Below, one piece after another: positions 31,621 through 33,602 of a stretch of 33,602 nucleotides of DNA. Source of the stretch: Candidatus Nealsoniibacteriota bacterium (GTDB lineage Bacteria > Patescibacteriota > Minisyncoccia > Minisyncoccales > UBA6532); the NCBI GenBank assembly GCA_016186485.1, contig JACPLN010000007.1, forward strand, positions 1-33,602, given 5' to 3'. How positions within the stretch are numbered: position 1 is the first letter of the stretch; every line of letters starts with the position of its first letter. The translations under genes were made by a program, and so were the position numbers. The notes beneath the pieces were generated by a model that was given only the letters and a program-made list of their open reading frames with translations, was not told the origin of the DNA and did no database searches.

Positions 31621-33602
31621 ATGAATAACATAACAAAAAAGATCGTAGCGATTATTACCGCATTGACTGTTTCCGTTTGGTTAGTAGGTCCCGGCGTGGC
31701 GCACGCCTTAACAGCGGCTGAACTGCAGGTCCAAATTGACGCCTTAATGGTTCAATTGCAGGCTTTGCAGGCCCAGTCTACTGCTCTGGAAGGAGGAACA
31801 ATCTCCGGCGTTCCGGCTGATTTTACCTTCACCAGCAATCTTAGCCAAGGCAGTTCGGGCAACGCAGTGAAATACCTGCAGATTGTTTTGAACTCCAACG
31901 CTGACACAAAAGTCGCTTCATCCGGCGTAGGTTCTTCGGGGAGTGAAACCACTTACTTTGGTTCTTTAACCAAAGCGGCGGTTGTCAAATTCCAGGATAA
32001 ATACGCTTCCGATGTTCTGGCCGTTTACGGCTTGACTTCAGGAACCGGCTTTGTTGGTTCAACCACCAGAGCTAAACTGAACAGCTTATTGTCAGCAGGC
32101 GTAACTGAAACTCCAGCAGAGACTCCAGCAGAAACCCCAGCAGAAACTCCAGCCGCAACCAGCGAAGCTAAAGCTGAATTGGATTCAGCCACGCCAGCTG
32201 CTAAATCAGTTGCTCTTAACGGCCAGAATGTTCTTTTCTTCAAGGTTAACTTTTCAGGCGGAACTGATGGCTACACAATTAGCAAAATAGTGATAACTAG
32301 AGGCGGAGTGTCTGCCGACGCTGATTTAGCCGACGTCAAAATATGGGACGGCGCTACTCAGCTTGGCTCAACTCAAGCCGTTGACACTAACACGCATAAG
32401 GCAAGCTTCTCAGGATTATCTGTAAGCGTGCCTGCAGGCGGAAGTAAGTTGTTAACAGTTACCGGCTCAATTGCAGCTTCCGGAACCGCAACAGTTGGAG
32501 ACGACGTTAAGTTGTCTATTGCTAAAGCTTCCGACATTACATCCACCAAAACCATTGGGGGAACCTTCCCAATTTCCAGCAACGCGATGAACATCGCTGG
32601 AATTTCGGTTGGCAGCGTTGACATAGCAAAACAAACTACTCCGGCAACAACTACTTTATTGTCTGGAGCAGTTGACCAGGGTATTGGCGGATGGAAGTTT
32701 ACAGCTTCAAGCACCGAGGCAATGGATATTGAAAAGATTGTCATTACTCATGTTGGATCAGCCACCAGGGATGACATCAGCAATATCAAGATAAAGTACC
32801 TTGGAGACCAGCTTGGAAGCACAGTAGCCAAACTTGATTCCCAAAACAAAGCCGTCTTTGATTTGTCAGCCAGTCCGTTAAACATCAGAGCGAGTTCTTC
32901 AAAGATAGTTACTGCTTATGCCGACGTAGCTGCTGGTATTTGGACATCAAGGACAGTAATCTTTGAGATTACCGAATATCTTGATGTTACCGCTCGCGGT
33001 AACAATTCCGGCGGTGTCGCCACTCCTCAAGCTACTGTTAGCGGAGTGACATTCCAGACATACGCCAGGCAGACTGCCAACACCATGACCATTGGTCAGG
33101 GTACGCTGACTGTAACCGAAGACGCGGCTGTTAGCCCAAGCTCCGACATGCAATACGTGAAGGGAAGCGAGGACAGACTGTTCTCCGCTTTCAAGTTCAC
33201 CACAGGTTCTAGGGAAGGAGTAAGGGTAACCAAGTTGAGGGTAAAGGTTAACAATGGATCAGGTACAGCTTCAGATATTTCCAATATCACCCTTTGGGAT
33301 GGCACCACAAAGATAGCCGGACCCGTCGGTTTAGTGGGTTCTTACGCTACCTTTGGAGCCAATACCACAGGATACGATCCAACTGGATTATTTGACGTTG
33401 CTGCTTCTTCCAACAAGACGATTTCTGTAAAAGCAGGCATTCCTACCGGAGCTACAAACAGCAGGACCCTTGACCTTGATATTGCTGCAGCCAGCGATAT
33501 TTGGGCTGATGGCTTGGATTCAAAGTACGATTTGCCTTCAGGCGACGTTACCCTTTCTGACGGTAACGCCCAGACCCATACGGTTAACGCCAACGGCGCT
33601 TT
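31621..33602 (+). CDS. S-layer-like / peptidoglycan-binding-domain surface protein, 3' truncated by the window
   Basis: Frame 1 stays open from ATG 31621 to the window end: signal peptide (MNNITKKIVAIITALTVSVWLVGPGVAHA), SQGSSGNAVKYLQIVLN...YFGSLTKAAVVKFQDKYA (PG-binding-1-like), then Ser/Thr/Gly-rich beta repeats. Not in the ORF track. Confidence 0.88.
   Translation, partial: MNNITKKIVAIITALTVSVWLVGPGVAHALTAAELQVQIDALMVQLQALQAQSTALEGGTISGVPADFTFTSNLSQGSSGNAVKYLQIVLNSNADTKVASSGVGSSGSETTYFGSLTKAAVVKFQDKYASDVLAVYGLTSGTGFVGSTTRAKLNSLLSAGVTETPAETPAETPAETPAATSEAKAELDSATPAAKSVALNGQNVLFFKVNFSGGTDGYTISKIVITRGGVSADADLADVKIWDGATQLGSTQAVDTNTHKASFSGLSVSVPAGGSKLLTVTGSIAASGTATVGDDVKLSIAKASDITSTKTIGGTFPISSNAMNIAGISVGSVDIAKQTTPATTTLLSGAVDQGIGGWKFTASSTEAMDIEKIVITHVGSATRDDISNIKIKYLGDQLGSTVAKLDSQNKAVFDLSASPLNIRASSSKIVTAYADVAAGIWTSRTVIFEITEYLDVTARGNNSGGVATPQATVSGVTFQTYARQTANTMTIGQGTLTVTEDAAVSPSSDMQYVKGSEDRLFSAFKFTTGSREGVRVTKLRVKVNNGSGTASDISNITLWDGTTKIAGPVGLVGSYATFGANTTGYDPTGLFDVAASSNKTISVKAGIPTGATNSRTLDLDIAAASDIWADGLDSKYDLPSGDVTLSDGNAQTHTVNANGA
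32107..32154 (+). repeat. 12-nt tandem repeat x4 (ETPA linker)
   Basis: GAAACTCCAGCA / GAGACTCCAGCA / GAAACCCCAGCA / GAAACTCCAGCC. Confidence 0.9.

Noticed and set aside
32025-33593. Minus-strand ORFs (72-123 aa) in the last 1.6 kb
   Set aside because: Antisense shadow of the open-ended S-layer-like CDS; low-complexity Val/Ser/Ala composition.
1-33602. CRISPR array
   Set aside because: No regularly spaced direct repeats with unique spacers; the Cas4-like nuclease stands alone.
1-33602. UGA recoding (Gracilibacteria/Absconditabacteria-type code)
   Set aside because: TGA terminates rpmJ and other genes at expected ends; no in-frame TGA was needed to extend any conserved protein.
1-33602. tRNA or rRNA genes
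   Set aside because: No convincing T-loop/acceptor pairing or rRNA-like stretch seen by eye; a tRNAscan run would be needed to exclude a missed one.

Overview
This 33.6 kb window looks like ordinary chromosomal backbone from a Patescibacteria/CPR-type (Parcubacteria-like) bacterium. That assignment is inferred from compact gene content, short intergenic gaps, a truncated-type AlaRS, a DUF5667/sigma locus and a surface-layer-like gene; it was not tested phylogenetically. TGA behaves as a normal stop. The recognisable core is tpiA, mnmA, alaS, the infA-rpmJ-rpsM-rpsK-rpsD-rpoA-rplQ-rplM-rpsI block and clpB. Accessory genes include an acyl-CoA dehydrogenase, a GT2, a DedA protein, a gamma-lyase-type PLP enzyme, a Cas4/RecB-like nuclease, a presenilin-like GxGD protease, an HtrA-fold protein whose catalytic triad looks lost, and a eukaryote-style PP2C phosphatase. 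The 3' end carries a lamin-tail/beta-helix surface protein, a winged-helix protein, an ECF-type sigma factor, a DUF5667 protein, and an S-layer-like gene that runs off the window and is absent from the ORF track. The most striking non-genic signal is a set of short DNA palindromes scattered through the window: (i) TTGCTTCCTCGGAGGAAGCAA, 4 copies, one a perfect 43-bp palindrome and one inserted in frame in a CDS; (ii) AGCGGAGGTTSAACCTCYGCT, 2 copies in one CDS read in different frames; (iii) CCCTTCGACTTCGCTCAGGG inside a CDS; (iv) about 62-bp CCCC...GGGG hairpins between genes. I found no CRISPR array, rRNA or tRNA. All assignments come from reading the sequence only; no searches were run.
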